From positions 372,001 through 436,000 of the forward strand of contig NZ_UYJA01000005.1 in NCBI RefSeq assembly GCF_900618535.1: DNA of 64,000 bases, written 5' to 3'. The stretch's first letter is position 1. Each line of letters starts with the position of its first letter. Source of the stretch: Pseudomonas bubulae. GTDB lineage: Bacteria; Pseudomonadota; Gammaproteobacteria; Pseudomonadales; Pseudomonadaceae. The notes beneath the pieces were generated by a model. It was not told the DNA's origin. It was given only the letters and a program-made list of their open reading frames with translations, and made no database searches. Shown in pieces: positions 62,468 to 64,000 of this stretch. The translations under genes were made by a program, and so were the position numbers.

Positions 62468-63859
62468 TCAGTTGAGTACCGGTGCCCCCAACTTCTCAAT
62501 GCGACGACGGCGTGCCACCAGCAGGCCTGCCACCACCACCAGAATGCTCAGCATACCGGTCGCCATGATTTCAACGCGATGCGCTTCCTGGAACAGCATG
62601 ACCGTCAGAATAGCCACGATAAAGACGATTACCGCATAGGTCAGGCCCGGGAACAGCCACATCTTGAACGAGATGTTCTCGCCCAGGGCCGTACGCTTCT
62701 GGCGCATGCGCAGTTGCGACACGGCAATCACCAGATACACCAGCAGCGCGATCGCGCCAGAGCTGGCCAGCAGGAACTCGAACACGGCAGCCGGCGCCAC
62801 ATAGTTGGCAAATACCGCTACAAAAGCTGCACCCGTGGACATCATCACCGCCCAGTAAGGCGTGCCCGCAGCATTGGTGCGCTTGGCCGCAGCCGGTGCA
62901 TCACCACGCTTGCTCAGGGAGTAGAGCATGCGCGAAGAGGTGTAGAGCGCCGAGTTCAGGCAACTGGTTACGGCGATCAGTACCACGATATCAACGATCA
63001 GCTTGGCATTCGGGATGCCCATGCGATCAAGTACGGTCTGGTAGGAACCCAACTGCGCCAGGCTCGGGTCGTTCCACGGCACCAGGGCCACAACGATGAA
63101 AATCGATACCAGATAGAACAGGCCAATACGCCAGATCACCGAATTGGTGGCCTTGGTGATCTGCTTGCTCGGATCTTTGGATTCCGCCGCCGCGATGGTG
63201 ACAATTTCAGTGCCCATGAACGAGAACATGGTGGTCAGCATGGCAGCCAGAACGGCGCCCATGCCATTGGGCATAAAGCCGATGGTATCGGACAGATGCG
63301 CGACACCACTGACCTGACTGGTAGGCAGATAGCCGAAAATGGCCAGCAGACCCAAAATGATAAAGCCAATAATCGCCAGCACCTTGACCAGCGCAAACCA
63401 GAACTCGAACTCACCGTAGTTCTTGACGCTGAACAGGTTGGTGGCGGTCAGCAACAGGGTGATGACCAGGGTAAACACCCAGATCGCCGTACCCGGGAAC
63501 CAGGCATGCAGGATGGTACCTGCGGCGACAGCTTCCAGCGGGATCACCAGGACCCAGAACCACCAGTACAGCCAGCCAATGGTAAAACCAGCCCAATGCC
63601 CGATGGCACGGTCGGCGTAAGTGGAGAACGAACCGGTATCAGGCGAGGCAACGGCCATTTCGGCCAGCATGCGCATCACCAGCACGACCAAGGTGCCTGC
63701 TGCGGCATAAGCCAGCAACACGGCAGGGCCCGCTTGGGCAATCGCGTGTCCGGAACCGACAAACAAACCGGCGCCGATAACACCGGCAATCGACAGCATG
63801 GTCACATGCCGTGGTTTGAGCCCTTGTTCCAGGCCGCTAGAGGATTGCGTATTGCTCAT
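62468..63859 (-). CDS. gabP: GabP-type GABA/amino-acid permease
   Basis: A 463-residue permease of the APC superfamily with about 12 membrane segments. It is strikingly like E. coli GabP along its length: LKPRHVTMLSIAGVIGAGLFVGSG, SPDTGSFSTYADRAIGHWAG, GWLYWWFWVLVIPLEA, FSFMGTEIVTIAAAESKDP and SCLNSALYTSSRMLYSLS. AAAGG lies 8 bases before the ATG. No gabD or gabT is in the window, so 4-aminobutyrate as substrate is by similarity; related permeases carry proline or asparagine. Confidence 0.88.
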   Translation of the reverse strand: MSNTQSSSGLEQGLKPRHVTMLSIAGVIGAGLFVGSGHAIAQAGPAVLLAYAAAGTLVVLVMRMLAEMAVASPDTGSFSTYADRAIGHWAGFTIGWLYWWFWVLVIPLEAVAAGTILHAWFPGTAIWVFTLVITLLLTATNLFSVKNYGEFEFWFALVKVLAIIGFIILGLLAIFGYLPTSQVSGVAHLSDTIGFMPNGMGAVLAAMLTTMFSFMGTEIVTIAAAESKDPSKQITKATNSVIWRIGLFYLVSIFIVVALVPWNDPSLAQLGSYQTVLDRMGIPNAKLIVDIVVLIAVTSCLNSALYTSSRMLYSLSKRGDAPAAAKRTNAAGTPYWAVMMSTGAAFVAVFANYVAPAAVFEFLLASSGAIALLVYLVIAVSQLRMRQKRTALGENISFKMWLFPGLTYAVIVFIVAILTVMLFQEAHRVEIMATGMLSILVVVAGLLVARRRRIEKLGAPVLN

Positions 63860-64000
63860 TGGGACTACCTTTCATTGAAGCCATTCCGAGCACCCGCGTT
63901 GACTTTCGTAAAAAGTAACCAACGGGGCGTTTAGAATCCTTGACGCAATAACTGAGCCAGAATGTGACACATGCACGGTTTCCGCGGGCTGCAACGATTT
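63860..64000. other. Right-hand window end, no gene recognised
   Basis: The last 141 bases lie upstream of gabP. A few codons are open on the plus strand from about 63964, but nothing can be recognised. Confidence 0.3.

Noticed and set aside
62579..63934. A 451-codon open frame antisense to gabP
   Set aside because: His/Gln/Arg-rich shadow product; gabP is clear by similarity to E. coli GabP.

Overview
The window is chromosomal DNA from a Pseudomonas of the fluorescens/putida type. The evidence is a uniform GC-rich coding style, about ten copies of the GTGGGAGCGGGCTTGCTCGCGA palindrome (REP/REPIN) typical of that group, and long blocks in the gene order known from pseudomonads: hutC-hutF, ompR-envZ, glnA-ntrB-ntrC-trmL-secB-grxC-yibN-gpmI-envC-ctpA-yibQ, hisB-hisH-hisA-hisF, and asmA-mutY-yggX-tRNA-Phe. 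I see no prophage, insertion sequence, CRISPR array or plasmid gene. The region is core genome with small accessory pieces: a toxin-antitoxin pair, an acyl-carrier-like orphan, a DUF6124 gene and several small hypotheticals.

Layout. 0-5 kb: the 5' end of the histidine-utilisation repressor hutC, divergent hutF, a RecQ helicase, a RelE/Phd-type toxin-antitoxin module and a DUF1493-like gene. 5-20.5 kb: pckA, hslO, hslR, the ribosomal-modification pair rimB-rimK, envZ/ompR, tex with a thioesterase, gshA, a DUF6124 gene behind an elaborate inverted-repeat leader, then argA and argE. 20.6-31 kb: a CYTH/CHAD protein, lipocalin, small lipoprotein, fbp, glgP, a YkgJ-type zinc/iron-cluster protein, typA and thiI. 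31-37.7 kb: the nitrogen-control block glnA, ntrB, ntrC, with sigma-54 promoters and NtrC-like sites, and after ntrC a sigma-54 promoter driving what looks like the small RNA NrsZ. 37.7-48.3 kb: trmL, secB, grxC, yibN, gpmI, envC, ctpA, yibQ, a periplasmic binding protein and the his cluster. 48.5-55.8 kb: an OFA-family transporter, AsmA-like protein, mutY, yggX, tRNA-Phe, a hypothetical gene and an alpha/beta hydrolase that probably starts at CTG. 55.8-64 kb: a DUF1272 protein, the light-sensing pair bphO-bphP, an iclR-hutG-gltS operon and gabP.

How the genes connect. Nitrogen metabolism recurs through the window: glutamine synthetase and its two-component control, two different fates for formiminoglutamate (hutF deiminase at the left end, hutG formimidoylglutamase at the right end), glutamate uptake (gltS), GABA uptake (gabP), arginine synthesis (argA, argE) and histidine synthesis. 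Gluconeogenesis and glycogen are represented by pckA, fbp, gpmI and glgP. Protein quality control and export by hslO, hslR, secB and yibN. Cell-envelope growth by envC, ctpA, yibQ and the AsmA-like protein.

The most interesting unexplained structures are the three-way-junction leader in front of the DUF6124 gene (17265-17368), which can refold into a competing hairpin, and the twin-hairpin NrsZ-like RNA (36690-36832), whose two hairpins display the identical 10-nt loop. All calls come from reading the sequence; no database search was run.
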